Positions 7,236 through 14,295 of a stretch of DNA of 64,000 nucleotides are shown one piece after another; the first letter of the stretch is position 1, and every line of letters starts with the position of its first letter. Where the stretch lies: NCBI GenBank assembly GCA_910587595.1, contig CAJULQ010000001.1, positions 558,001 to 622,000 on the forward strand, in the 5' to 3' direction. Source of the stretch: an uncultured Christensenellaceae bacterium. Its GTDB lineage: Bacteria; Bacillota; Clostridia; Christensenellales; Pumilibacteraceae. Under the pieces are notes generated by a model. It had not been told where the DNA came from, searched no databases, and was given only the letters and a program-made list of their open reading frames with translations. The translations under genes and the position numbers were made by a program.

Positions 7236-8138
7236 TTATGCGTTTTCTTTCAGCTTCTTCAAAATGTTTTTAAGCGTATAACGGGCGTTGTCTGTAAGCT
7301 GCCTTTGCCATGCGTTTTGGCTCGGCGACCAATGGAACGCCGCGCCTTTCAGAAGCTCTCTAACTGCTGCGCTCGGCTTGTCCTCGAATATAACTTGCAA
7401 GCGCATAGTTTCTTTGTTCTCGACGACCGTCAAATTAAGTCCGTCGGTCGCCCACTCGGCTGCTTCCGTGTTCTTTTCGCGCTCCAATGCGACGAGCCTT
7501 TCTTTCATGCGTTTTATGTTGGCATTGTTGTTTGAAAGCTCCCACCCGGCGTGCGGTACTTTTTCAAGCGTTGTAGGAATGACCGCGTCAAGCTGTTCGG
7601 CGAGCTTGTCCGATATACCCTCGCAGCCTTTCAGCGTTTTGTGTTTGCGGTAATATGCGTTATGCAGTTTCATTGCTTCTTGCGCTTCTTCCGCGCTTGC
7701 AATCTTCGCCTTGAGCTTTTCGACCGCGTCCGCATCTCCCGCAAGTATCGGGAAGCCGCCCATCCCGAAAGATTTGATTTTTTCTAAAATCGCAGCTATC
7801 TCGTCGCACTCGCGCATAAGGCTGTCGCGCCGCGCGTTTTGTTTTTCCTTTTTCTTGACGGGGAAGTTTCCGGCGCCGCTGATCATTACCGACGGGCAGC
7901 TTGCTTCGTTTGCGTTGTTGCGGTTCGTCCAACTCGCTAACTTTGTGCAATGCCTTTCCACAAGGCGGTCAAGCTCCGCGTGGCGTTCTTCGGGTACTTC
8001 TCTTTTGCGCTCTTTCGCTGCTTTGCGTGCTTCGGCGCATTTCGCGTTGTAATTGGCTGTCGCGCTGCCCTCTATGTAGTCGCTGAAGCTGTTTGCGTCT
8101 TTCGCCGCGCGTGCTATTGCTTCGTTTATTTGTTCCAT
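7236..8138 (-). CDS. Phage-element protein of unknown function, first gene of the operon
   Basis: This 300-aa protein starts at ATG 8136-8138 with GGAGGAAAGC upstream; the longer frame would read through the leader hairpin. The N-terminal two thirds are charged and helical, likely coiled coil, with KREVPEERHAELDRLVERH near residues 45-65. The C-terminus has LQVIFEDKPSAAVRELLK then AFHWSPSQNAWQRQLTDNAR. I have seen this beta-alpha module (the W-x-P...W-x-R-x-L-T block) at the end of many phage and plasmid proteins, but I cannot name a function. It is transcribed first, just after the tandem hairpins. Gene secure, role unknown. Confidence 0.7.
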   Translation of the reverse strand: MEQINEAIARAAKDANSFSDYIEGSATANYNAKCAEARKAAKERKREVPEERHAELDRLVERHCTKLASWTNRNNANEASCPSVMISGAGNFPVKKKEKQNARRDSLMRECDEIAAILEKIKSFGMGGFPILAGDADAVEKLKAKIASAEEAQEAMKLHNAYYRKHKTLKGCEGISDKLAEQLDAVIPTTLEKVPHAGWELSNNNANIKRMKERLVALEREKNTEAAEWATDGLNLTVVENKETMRLQVIFEDKPSAAVRELLKGAAFHWSPSQNAWQRQLTDNARYTLKNILKKLKENA

Positions 8139-8155
8139 GCTTTCCTCCAAAAATG

Positions 8156-8221
8156 AAAAATAGGCTCGTAGCATTTGCTACGAACCTATCAAAAAAGGCT
8201 TGTAACGAATGTTACAAACCT
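8156..8221 (-). promoter_or_regulatory. Two tandem co-varying hairpins in the operon leader
   Basis: Positions 8161-8188 and 8196-8221 are imperfect copies of one dyad. On the minus strand the arms are GGTTCGTAGC / GCTACGAGCC and GGTTTGTAAC / GTTACAAGCC. Where the copies differ within the arms, both sides change together, so pairing is kept. Each stem is followed on the minus strand by a T run (TTTTTT and TTTTT), so each looks like an intrinsic terminator. The second ends about a dozen bases before the ribosome site of the first gene. Attenuators, cis-acting antitermination elements or double operators would all fit. Confidence 0.6.
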
Positions 8222-8673
<452 letters not shown>

Positions 8674-8696
8674 ATACGGTTGTGCGCTCTACCGAA

Positions 8697-8721
8697 AGCA
8701 ACCGCCGAAACGGCACGGTTG
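8697..8721 (-). terminator. Hairpin between sigF and tRNA-Ser
   Basis: Arms GCAACC / GGTTGC with an inner GCCG / CGGC stem, followed by TTTC on the minus strand. It lies downstream of sigF (stop at 8790) and after the tRNA promoter, so it may end sigF transcripts only weakly or be a processed 5' leader of the tRNA. Confidence 0.4.
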
Positions 8722-8728
8722 CTTATTA

Positions 8729-8757
8729 AGAATAAAGAAATATTGCGGATTTGTCAA
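8729..8757 (-). promoter_or_regulatory. Sigma-A-type promoter for tRNA-Ser(GGA)
   Basis: Minus strand: TTGACA at 8752-8757, 17-base spacer, TATTCT at 8729-8734. A strong -35 and near-consensus -10 lie about 55 bases upstream of the tRNA. Confidence 0.65.
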
Positions 8758-8789
8758 CTGTTTTTTTTGTTTTTTATAAAATCGTTGCG

Positions 8790-9518
8790 TTACATAAACA
8801 TATGCTTTAGTTTTTCTATGATCTTATTTTCCAGACGGGAAACTTGCACTTGCGACACGCCCAACACGCGCGCCACTTCGCTCTGCGTTTTATCGCGGAA
8901 ATAACGCAGCAAAACGATCTTTTTTTCGCGGGCGTCCAAAGAGGCGATGGCGTCTTTTAGCACGATCTTATCGAGGTTATCCTCCACCGTTTCTTTGGCG
9001 GCGATCTTATCCATCAGCGACTGCCCGTGCTCGTCGTCCGTTTTTTCATACAGCGACACGGGGAATTTGGTGGAATCGAGCGCGAATACGGCCTCTTGCG
9101 GTTCCACGTCGAACGCAGCGGCCACCGTTTCCATATCGGGACTTTCGCCGTGCTCGTTTTTATACGTTTCCACAAAATACGAGATCTTGCCCGCCAACGA
9201 CTTGACCGAGCGCGACACCTTGATATAGCCGTCGTCGCGCAAAAAGCGTTTCACTTCCCCCGCGATCATGGGCACGGCATAGGTGGAAAACCGCACGCCG
9301 AACGACGCGGAAAAATTGCGTATCGCTTTCAAAAAGCCGATACACCCCAATTGATACAAATCGTCGTAGTCTACGCCCTTGTTGCGATAACGGCGTATCA
9401 CACTCTTTATGAGCGGCGAATTTTGCTCGATGAGTTCCGACTTGGCCGTCTCGTTTCCGTCTTGCGCTTTTTGTATCAGTTCTAAGGTTACGCTGTGTTC
9501 CAACAACTCCCGCCTCAC
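8790..9518 (-). CDS. sigF: Sporulation sigma factor SigF
   Basis: This 242-aa sigma-70 family factor is sigma-F, active in the forespore. Region 2 reads DLYQLGCIGFLKAIRNF and then RFSTYAVPMIAGEVKRFLRD. Region 3 has YIKVSRSVKSL, and region 4 is RYFRDKTQSEVARVLGVSQ with recognition helix VQVSRLENKI. The identity follows from the operon: SpoIIAA and SpoIIAB precede it. The start is GTG at 9516-9518, which overlaps the spoIIAB stop as GTGA; this gives MRRELLEHSVTLELIQKA, close to the family length. No strong ribosome site precedes the GTG, so translation probably depends on coupling to spoIIAB. The C-terminus is complete, with a TAA stop. Confidence 0.95.
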   Translation of the reverse strand: MRRELLEHSVTLELIQKAQDGNETAKSELIEQNSPLIKSVIRRYRNKGVDYDDLYQLGCIGFLKAIRNFSASFGVRFSTYAVPMIAGEVKRFLRDDGYIKVSRSVKSLAGKISYFVETYKNEHGESPDMETVAAAFDVEPQEAVFALDSTKFPVSLYEKTDDEHGQSLMDKIAAKETVEDNLDKIVLKDAIASLDAREKKIVLLRYFRDKTQSEVARVLGVSQVQVSRLENKIIEKLKHMFM

Positions 9519-9955
9519 TCCGCACGTTTTTTCGAGGCGGCGAACTGCTTGCGCATGCGCACGATCACGCCTTGCGGCTCGTTGCGCACCACTTCCAGCG
9601 CGTCCATGAACGACTCCATCACCGTAAAGCCCATGCCCGAACGTTCTTCGTCCGGCTTGGTGGTGTAAAACGGCGTGCGCGCTTGCGCGATGTCGGCAAT
9701 GCCCACACCGCAGTCTTTCACCTCGATATGTACCGTGTTGCCGCTGCGCGCCACTTCTATCTCCACCACGCCGTCGTCGCGCCCCGCATAGCCGTGCACG
9801 ATACTGTTGGTGACCGCTTCGCTGACCGCCGTTTTCACGTCGCCCAACTCGTCTACGGTGGGGTCGGCGTCTACGCAAAACGCCGCCACGGCGGAACGCG
9901 CAAACGCCTCGTTGGCGCTCACGGCCTTTATACTGAGTTTCATGAAATTGTCCAT
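9515..9955 (-). CDS. spoIIAB: Anti-sigma-F factor SpoIIAB
   Basis: This 146-aa GHKL-fold serine kinase and anti-sigma factor has the N box VKTAVSEAVTNSIVHGY, the G1 box VKDCGVGIADI, the ATP-lid residues RTPFYTTKPDEERSGMGF and a final G2 box. It holds SigF inactive and phosphorylates SpoIIAA. The ATG follows AGGGAG. Its stop overlaps the sigF start, which keeps stoichiometry between anti-sigma and sigma. The gene is of usual length (about 140-146 aa), with all ATP-binding residues visible. Confidence 0.96.
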   Translation of the reverse strand: MDNFMKLSIKAVSANEAFARSAVAAFCVDADPTVDELGDVKTAVSEAVTNSIVHGYAGRDDGVVEIEVARSGNTVHIEVKDCGVGIADIAQARTPFYTTKPDEERSGMGFTVMESFMDALEVVRNEPQGVIVRMRKQFAASKKRAE

Positions 9956-9964
9956 ACGCGCTCC

Positions 9965-10276
9965 CTATCCGTTTATTTTGGGCATGATCTCGTAAATGCC
10001 CGACAACAGCAACAGTTTATCCACCACCGTTTGCGGCGATCGCAACAACAGCGGAATGCCCCGCGCTTTCAACACTTTGTATCGCCCGAGCAACATGCCG
10101 ATGCCCGTGGAATCCATAAACGACACGCCCGCAAAATCCAGCACCACTTTGCTCAATCGTTCGGTGGCAAACAGCGCGTCTAATCGCATGCGCAACATCG
10201 GGGCGCAACTCTCGTCGATCTCGCCGCTCAGCGCTACATACAGTGTGTTATTTTCCGTCTTATGCGTTATTCTCAT
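9965..10276 (-). CDS. spoIIAA: Anti-anti-sigma factor SpoIIAA
   Basis: This 103-aa STAS-domain protein has the phosphorylated serine in FMDSTGIGMLLGRYK (about residues 54-68), the site modified by SpoIIAB and restored by the phosphatase SpoIIE (not in this window). It frees SigF by binding SpoIIAB. The ATG is preceded by AGAGGCGG. It is the first gene of the operon; the 223 bases upstream contain no clear sigma-H promoter by eye, though one would be expected at this locus. Confidence 0.95.
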   Translation of the reverse strand: MRITHKTENNTLYVALSGEIDESCAPMLRMRLDALFATERLSKVVLDFAGVSFMDSTGIGMLLGRYKVLKARGIPLLLRSPQTVVDKLLLLSGIYEIMPKING

Positions 10277-10440
10277 AAACGAACCGCCTCTCGCCGCTTG
10301 GGTCTGTTGTTTTCGCGTTTCCTATTGTAGCAAACCTACGCCGCGATATTTTGGCGTTCGGTGTTCTTTCGAGCCGTATTTTGTCGATTTTATCCGCGCG
10401 AAAATTTTTTGGGATTTTTTGCAAAACCGACTTTTTTTTC

Positions 10441-10469
10441 TTGACAGAAACGTTGATTTGTAGTATAGT
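10441..10469 (+). promoter_or_regulatory. Promoter of the tRNA array
   Basis: TTGACA at 10441-10446, 17-base spacer, TATAGT at 10464-10469; the first tRNA begins 31 bases downstream. Divergent from the spoIIA operon. Confidence 0.8.
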
Positions 10470-10499
10470 TAACAAGTCAGTTTTGACAAGAGCTTTTAG

Positions 10500-10576
10500 G
10501 GGCCTTTAGCTCAGTTGGTTAGAGCAGTCGGCTCATAACCGACCTGTCCGGGGTTCAAGTCCCTGAAGGCCCACCA
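10500..10576 (+). tRNA. tRNA-Met (CAT)
   Basis: The acceptor GGGCCTT pairs with AAGGCCC, then A and an encoded CCA. The anticodon arm CGGCTCATAACCG gives CAT. The first pair is G-C, so it is an elongator-type Met or possibly a lysidine-modified Ile tRNA; bases alone do not decide. Confidence 0.93.
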
Positions 10577-10603
10577 TTATCCCCCATACTCCCCCATTTT
10601 TAT

Positions 10604-10680
10604 GGCCTGGTAGTTCAGTTGGTTAGAACGCTAGCCTGTCACGCTAGAGGTCGAGGGTTCAAGTCCCTTCCAGGTCGCCA
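10604..10680 (+). tRNA. tRNA-Asp (GTC)
   Basis: Acceptor GGCCTGG with CCAGGTC, discriminator G and encoded CCA. The anticodon loop CTGTCAC gives GTC. It lies 27 bases after tRNA-Met in the same transcript. Its product may also be the substrate of the GluQRS encoded at 25636. Confidence 0.95.
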
Positions 10681-10687
10681 TTATTTT

Positions 10688-10763
<76 letters not shown>

Positions 10764-10791
10764 TTAAAAGGATATATTCCTTTTTTTGTAT

Positions 10792-10867
10792 GCCGGAGTA
10801 GCTCAATCGGTAGAGCAACTGACTTGTAATCAGTAGGTTGAAGGTTCAAGTCCCTTCTCCGGCTCCA
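10792..10867 (+). tRNA. tRNA-Thr (TGT)
   Basis: Acceptor GCCGGAG with CTCCGGC, discriminator T, encoded CCA. The anticodon loop CTTGTAA gives TGT. Confidence 0.95.
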
Positions 10868-10895
10868 TTGACTAATCTATTGCGGCAACATATGC

Positions 10896-10980
<85 letters not shown>

Positions 10981-10983
10981 CCT

Positions 10984-11029
10984 AAAACCTAACCCGAACC
11001 ACTATTAAAGTGTTCGGGTTAGGTTTTTT
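10984..11029 (+). terminator. Terminator of the tRNA array
   Basis: Arms AACCTAACCCGAAC and GTTCGGGTTAGGTT with a loop of about a dozen bases, followed by a T run. A strong intrinsic terminator directly after tRNA-Tyr. Confidence 0.92.
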
Positions 11030-11068
11030 TCTTTTGCTATCCGCATTTTGATTTTATATATATTTTTA

Positions 11069-11097
11069 TTGAAATAGTTTTACCGCTGTGTTATAAT
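11069..11097 (+). promoter_or_regulatory. Promoter predicting a leaderless mRNA
   Basis: TTGAAA at 11069-11074, exactly 17 bases, TATAAT at 11092-11097. The standard +1 position, seven bases after the -10, is the A of the next ATG (11104). No ribosome binding site is present. Confidence 0.65.
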
Positions 11098-11103
11098 TTA
11101 TTT

Positions 11104-11412
11104 ATGGATTTTCTATTTGACATTATATTCGGTTTTGTTGCCGGTATTTTCTCTTTAATTTGCCCGCACTACCAATTAAAGAAATGGCAAGAAATACTTT
11201 GCATTATTTTCAGTGTATTGTTACTGATCTCTTCAATCGGTTGTTTTGCGGCAGGAATTATCATGCTTACCGGACTACAAAGTTTCAGAACATTGGGAAT
11301 AATATTGACTACCGTGGGTGGTTCGTTATTAACAATACAATGCGTGGCGTTTGCAGTTTTAGCCGGTTGTAAATTAAAAGCCTCAACTCAAAAAAATAGT
11401 GATAATAACTAA
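11104..11412 (+). CDS. Small membrane protein, unknown
   Basis: This 102-aa protein has two or three predicted membrane helices: an amphipathic N-terminus, then LCIIFSVLLLISSIGCFAAGI, a third hydrophobic stretch LGIILTTVGGSLLTI running into VAFAVLAGC, and a polar tail with KKNSDNN-like residues. No family recognised. The gene is supported by a consensus promoter that places +1 on the ATG and a clean terminator after the stop. Base composition is more AT-rich than the flanking genes, which hints at later arrival. Confidence 0.6.
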   Translation: MDFLFDIIFGFVAGIFSLICPHYQLKKWQEILCIIFSVLLLISSIGCFAAGIIMLTGLQSFRTLGIILTTVGGSLLTIQCVAFAVLAGCKLKASTQKNSDNN

Positions 11413-11442
11413 GAAAATTCGTTTTAGGTTACAAGTCTCCTC

Positions 11443-11476
11443 AAAAAGCGGTCACTTCTCGGTGGCCGCTTTTTTA
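11443..11476 (+). terminator. Intrinsic terminator
   Basis: Arms AAAAAGCGGTCAC and GTGGCCGCTTTTT (one G-U pair in the plus-strand RNA), loop TTCTCG, T run. Ends the small membrane protein transcript. Confidence 0.9.
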
Positions 11477-11485
11477 TTACACATA

Positions 11486-11514
11486 TTGAAACCATTGTGT
11501 TGGCGTGATACAAT
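11486..11514 (+). promoter_or_regulatory. Promoter of the first orphan paralogue
   Basis: TTGAAA at 11486-11491, 17 bases, TACAAT at 11509-11514. The ATG at 11550 follows AAGGAAGG. Confidence 0.7.
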
Positions 11515-11549
11515 AAAACATATTACTTAAAAGGAAGGTATCCTACTCC

Positions 11550-11921
11550 ATGAAAAACAAAACACAAGAATTGACGCAAACCGACGACATTATGCGCAGC
11601 CAAAGAAACGTTCTGCGGTTTTTGGTGCTCAACGATTTTAAGCATGGCTCGTTGCATACGCTGAAAGCGCTTTCGCTACTTATTGCCAAGAATATGCACG
11701 AAACATTGCACGACTTAAAAGCCGAGTATGCCCTACTATGCTACTTGGGAAACACGCCCGACACCGTGCGTTCCAAACTCATATACTGCATACGCCGCAA
11801 CTACGACGCTTTGCGCGCGGGCGGGCAACGAACGTATCGTTACGACATGGGCGAGTTCTGCGGTATCAAAGGTTTTATCGACCAAGTGTCTTTTGTTTTC
11901 GATTCGTTCGCCCGCAAATGA
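11550..11921 (+). CDS. Orphan family protein, copy 1
   Basis: This 123-aa, predicted soluble, helical protein shares blocks across its whole length with the gene at 12199: RFLVLNDFK-GSLHT, SLLIAKNMHETL, EYALLC, TPDTVR-KLIYC, then DMG-F-GIK-FIDQ. The product is not recognised. A consensus promoter and its own terminator frame it, so it is a single-gene unit. The conserved Asn, His and Cys residues are spread out and no catalytic motif is obvious. The conservation of the pair implies selection on the protein. Confidence 0.65.
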   Translation: MKNKTQELTQTDDIMRSQRNVLRFLVLNDFKHGSLHTLKALSLLIAKNMHETLHDLKAEYALLCYLGNTPDTVRSKLIYCIRRNYDALRAGGQRTYRYDMGEFCGIKGFIDQVSFVFDSFARK

Positions 11922-11944
11922 GCTATAACTTTTTATAACACTTC

Positions 11945-11979
11945 AAAAAAGCGGCCGTCATCATGATAGTCGCTTTTTT
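11945..11979 (+). terminator. Intrinsic terminator
   Basis: AAAAAAGCG pairs with CGCTTTTTT around an imperfect inner stem (GTCAT / ATGAT), ending in a T run. It follows copy 1 of the orphan family. The next 160 bases are AT-rich without a gene. Confidence 0.7.
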
Positions 11980-12140
11980 GTCTAATTAGAGCGCACTTTG
12001 AAAAAAGTGTTATAAGACACGTTTGGCTTGGCCACTTTCCCCGTCGTTAGATCTTTCTATTTGTTACATTTTCTACTTATATATCTTTTTCTGCATTTTT
12101 TTACATATTTTTACATTTATTCGTATTTTTCGGCATCGGG

Positions 12141-12169
12141 CTACAAGTGTTGCGCCTTAATGATACAAT
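12141..12169 (+). promoter_or_regulatory. Promoter of the second orphan paralogue
   Basis: CTACAA at 12141-12146 (weak -35), 17 bases, TACAAT at 12164-12169. The same -10 as the copy 1 promoter suggests that the regulatory region was duplicated with the gene. Confidence 0.55.
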
Positions 12170-12198
12170 AGAAGAAAACAACCGAAGAAAGGCGGGTA

Positions 12199-12579
12199 AT
12201 GCAAACTATGGAAACCGATATGCAAGTATCGTCGCAAACCGACGGGATCGCTATCGACCAAAACAACGTTATGCGATTCTTGGTGCTCAACGATTTTAAG
12301 CAAGGCTCTTTGCACACCATCAAAAACATCTCTTTGTTGATTGCCAAAAACATGCACGAAACGCTCGACGAACTGAAAAACGAATACGCACTGCTCTGCG
12401 CCGTGAGCGAAACACCCGACACCGTGCGCGCAAAGCTTATTTACTGCGTACGGCAAAATCACGACGCATTGCGCGAATCCGTGAAACGCGCTTACAATTT
12501 CGATATGGGCAAGTTCTACGGCATCAAAGCATTTATCGACCAAATGTCTATTATTTACAGTCTATTCGCCGCAAAGTAA
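12199..12579 (+). CDS. Orphan family protein, copy 2
   Basis: This 126-aa protein is the paralogue of the gene at 11550. The middle and C-terminal blocks match closely (RFLVLNDFKQGSLHT, IAKNMHETLDELK, TPDTVRAKLIYCVRQN, GIKAFIDQMS). The first 20 residues differ. The ATG at 12199 follows AAAGGCGG. Spacing from copy 1, separate promoters and separate ends show an old tandem duplication, not a recent one. Family unknown to me; no membrane segments or signal peptide. Confidence 0.65.
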   Translation: MQTMETDMQVSSQTDGIAIDQNNVMRFLVLNDFKQGSLHTIKNISLLIAKNMHETLDELKNEYALLCAVSETPDTVRAKLIYCVRQNHDALRESVKRAYNFDMGKFYGIKAFIDQMSIIYSLFAAK

Positions 12580-12698
12580 GCAATCGGCCGTACCTTCCCT
12601 TAGCCGGAAAAGCGACTGCCTTTTTCAGCCGGCCGCTGTTTTGTTGCGGCGCGCGCACGGCGCCAATCGAGTTATTTGCGCTATTTGCAAGATTACTA

Positions 12699-12727
12699 TT
12701 GCCATAGCCGCCATTGTGTGTTATACT
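12699..12727 (+). promoter_or_regulatory. Promoter of the pentapeptide/kinase operon
   Basis: TTGCCA at 12699-12704, 17 bases, TATACT at 12722-12727. It drives the gene at 12768 and probably the next one. Confidence 0.65.
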
Positions 12728-12767
12728 GATTGCAAGAACTTGCGCGCAAGGTATAACACGGGGTGGC

Positions 12768-13349
12768 ATGCGGTACTATTCGGACAAAACATTTACGGAT
12801 CTCATCCGAGAACAAGAACGCATAGAAAACATTGCATTTGAGGATTGCGTATTCGAAAACTGCAAATTTTCCGAATGCACGCTAGTTGACTGCACGTTTG
12901 CCGAGTGCACGTTTTCGCACTGCTCTATGGCCGATGTGCGGTCGATCAACTCTCATATGGCGTTTACCCGATTTATCCAATGCGCGCTTGTGGGCATCGA
13001 TTGGCAAAACTGGCAATCGAGCGGCTCTATCTCCTTTCCCTTGCAAACGCTGGAAAAATGCTTTCTGAAATACAACATCTTTTCCAAAATGCAGTTTCGC
13101 AAATTCGACTTCATGCAGTCCTCTATCGTGCATTCCACCTTTTCTCAATGCCGCCTATCCGAATGCGATTTTAACGGGTGCGACCTTAAAGACACCGAAT
13201 ATTCCGATTGCGATTTGCAAAAAAGCGATTTCCGCAAGGCAAGCGGCTATAACATAGACCCCACCGTAAACAAAATACGCGGCGCCAAATTTTCTTACCC
13301 CGACGCCGTCAACCTTTTGCGCGCTTTTCACATTACCGTAGAAAAATAG
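12768..13349 (+). CDS. Pentapeptide-repeat protein, Qnr/McbG-like
   Basis: This 193-aa protein starts at the ATG at 12768 (GGGGTGG just upstream). It is built of A(D/N)LxF-type pentapeptides seen here as FENCKF, SECTLVDCTFAECTF, then a break of about 45 residues, then STFSQCRLSECDFNGCDL, KDTEYSDCDLQKSDF. The C-terminal YNIDPTVNKIRGAKFS and DAVNLLRAF helix resembles the dimerisation end of Qnr proteins. These right-handed beta-helices mimic DNA and shield gyrase. Whether this chromosomal copy gives quinolone tolerance is not known. It is followed seven bases later by the lipid kinase, probably as one operon. Confidence 0.8.
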   Translation: MRYYSDKTFTDLIREQERIENIAFEDCVFENCKFSECTLVDCTFAECTFSHCSMADVRSINSHMAFTRFIQCALVGIDWQNWQSSGSISFPLQTLEKCFLKYNIFSKMQFRKFDFMQSSIVHSTFSQCRLSECDFNGCDLKDTEYSDCDLQKSDFRKASGYNIDPTVNKIRGAKFSYPDAVNLLRAFHITVEK

Positions 13350-13356
13350 GAAAAAT

Positions 13357-14232
13357 ATGCAAGATACCATAGAGATCATAGCCAACAAGCTGAGCGGCAA
13401 AGGCAACGGCGCAAAGTGTTTGGCGGCGGCGCAAAACTATCTAAACGAGCGCGACATTCCCCACCGCGTGCATGTCACAAAGGCCGTAGGCCACGGCAGA
13501 GCGTTGGCGCAAAGCTTATGCGCCGAGGGCGCGCGCACGATAGCGGCTTTGGGCGGCGACGGCACGTTGCACGAGGTGCTTAACGGCATGGATTTTGCGG
13601 CGGCGCGCATGGGGTTTATCCCCGCCGGCCGCGGCAACGACTTTGTGAAAGGCACGGGCGCGGCGTCGCTCGATCCCGTACGAGCCATAGCCGATATCGT
13701 ATGCGGCCGCCCGCGCGACATCGACTATTTGCAAATAGGCGACAAGCGCTGTTTGAACGTGGCGGGCACGGGGCTTGACGTGGAAGTGCTGCTGAAAACC
13801 GCCCAAAGCAAAAACAAGCTCAGCTACGTTGCCTCGCTGTTTCGCTGTTTGTTGCACTACAAACCGTATCGCGTGCTAGTTACCGCAAACGGCGACACGC
13901 AAATATACGATTGCATTATGGCGGGCGTATGCAACGGCACGCAGATCGGCGGCGGTATTCGCTTGTGCCCGCCCGCTTTGGCGGACGACGGCAAACTCAA
14001 CGTGCTCGTCATGGAAAAGCCCAAGCGCGTCCCCACCGTTTTGGTCATGCCCAAGTTTGTGAAAGGCAAACACATGAACAAGCCGTACACGCACCATATC
14101 GTTTGCGACCGCGTGCGCATCGAAACGCCCGCGCCCGTACAGTTAGACGGCGAAATATACCGCAACCTTGCTTTCGAGGCGCACATCATGCCTCGCGGGC
14201 TGAAAACGTTTGCCGCAAACGCTTCCGTATAA
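13357..14232 (+). CDS. Diacylglycerol/lipid kinase (YegS/DgkB family)
   Basis: In this 291-aa protein, TIAALGGDGTLHEVLNGM (about residues 61-78) is the ATP-binding GGDGT motif of the diacylglycerol/sphingosine kinase fold. FIPAGRGNDFVKG is the second conserved block, and LNVAGTGLDVEV and CNGTQIGGGIRLCP follow. The family phosphorylates diacylglycerol or related lipids at the membrane inner face, returning them to phospholipid or lipoteichoic acid synthesis. The ATG follows TAGGAAAAAT. The gene is complete; substrate not decided between DgkB and YegS/BmrU types. Confidence 0.88.
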   Translation: MQDTIEIIANKLSGKGNGAKCLAAAQNYLNERDIPHRVHVTKAVGHGRALAQSLCAEGARTIAALGGDGTLHEVLNGMDFAAARMGFIPAGRGNDFVKGTGAASLDPVRAIADIVCGRPRDIDYLQIGDKRCLNVAGTGLDVEVLLKTAQSKNKLSYVASLFRCLLHYKPYRVLVTANGDTQIYDCIMAGVCNGTQIGGGIRLCPPALADDGKLNVLVMEKPKRVPTVLVMPKFVKGKHMNKPYTHHIVCDRVRIETPAPVQLDGEIYRNLAFEAHIMPRGLKTFAANASV

Positions 14233-14295
14233 ATATCTTTGCAACGTTCAGCCGCGTGCGAACCACGAACGCATTACGTCCAACACGGTGTAAAG

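Noticed and set aside
10277..10440. Sigma-H promoter for the spoIIA operon
   Set aside because: AGGAAAC is present near 10318 but no GAAT-type -10 at the right spacing could be read; not called.
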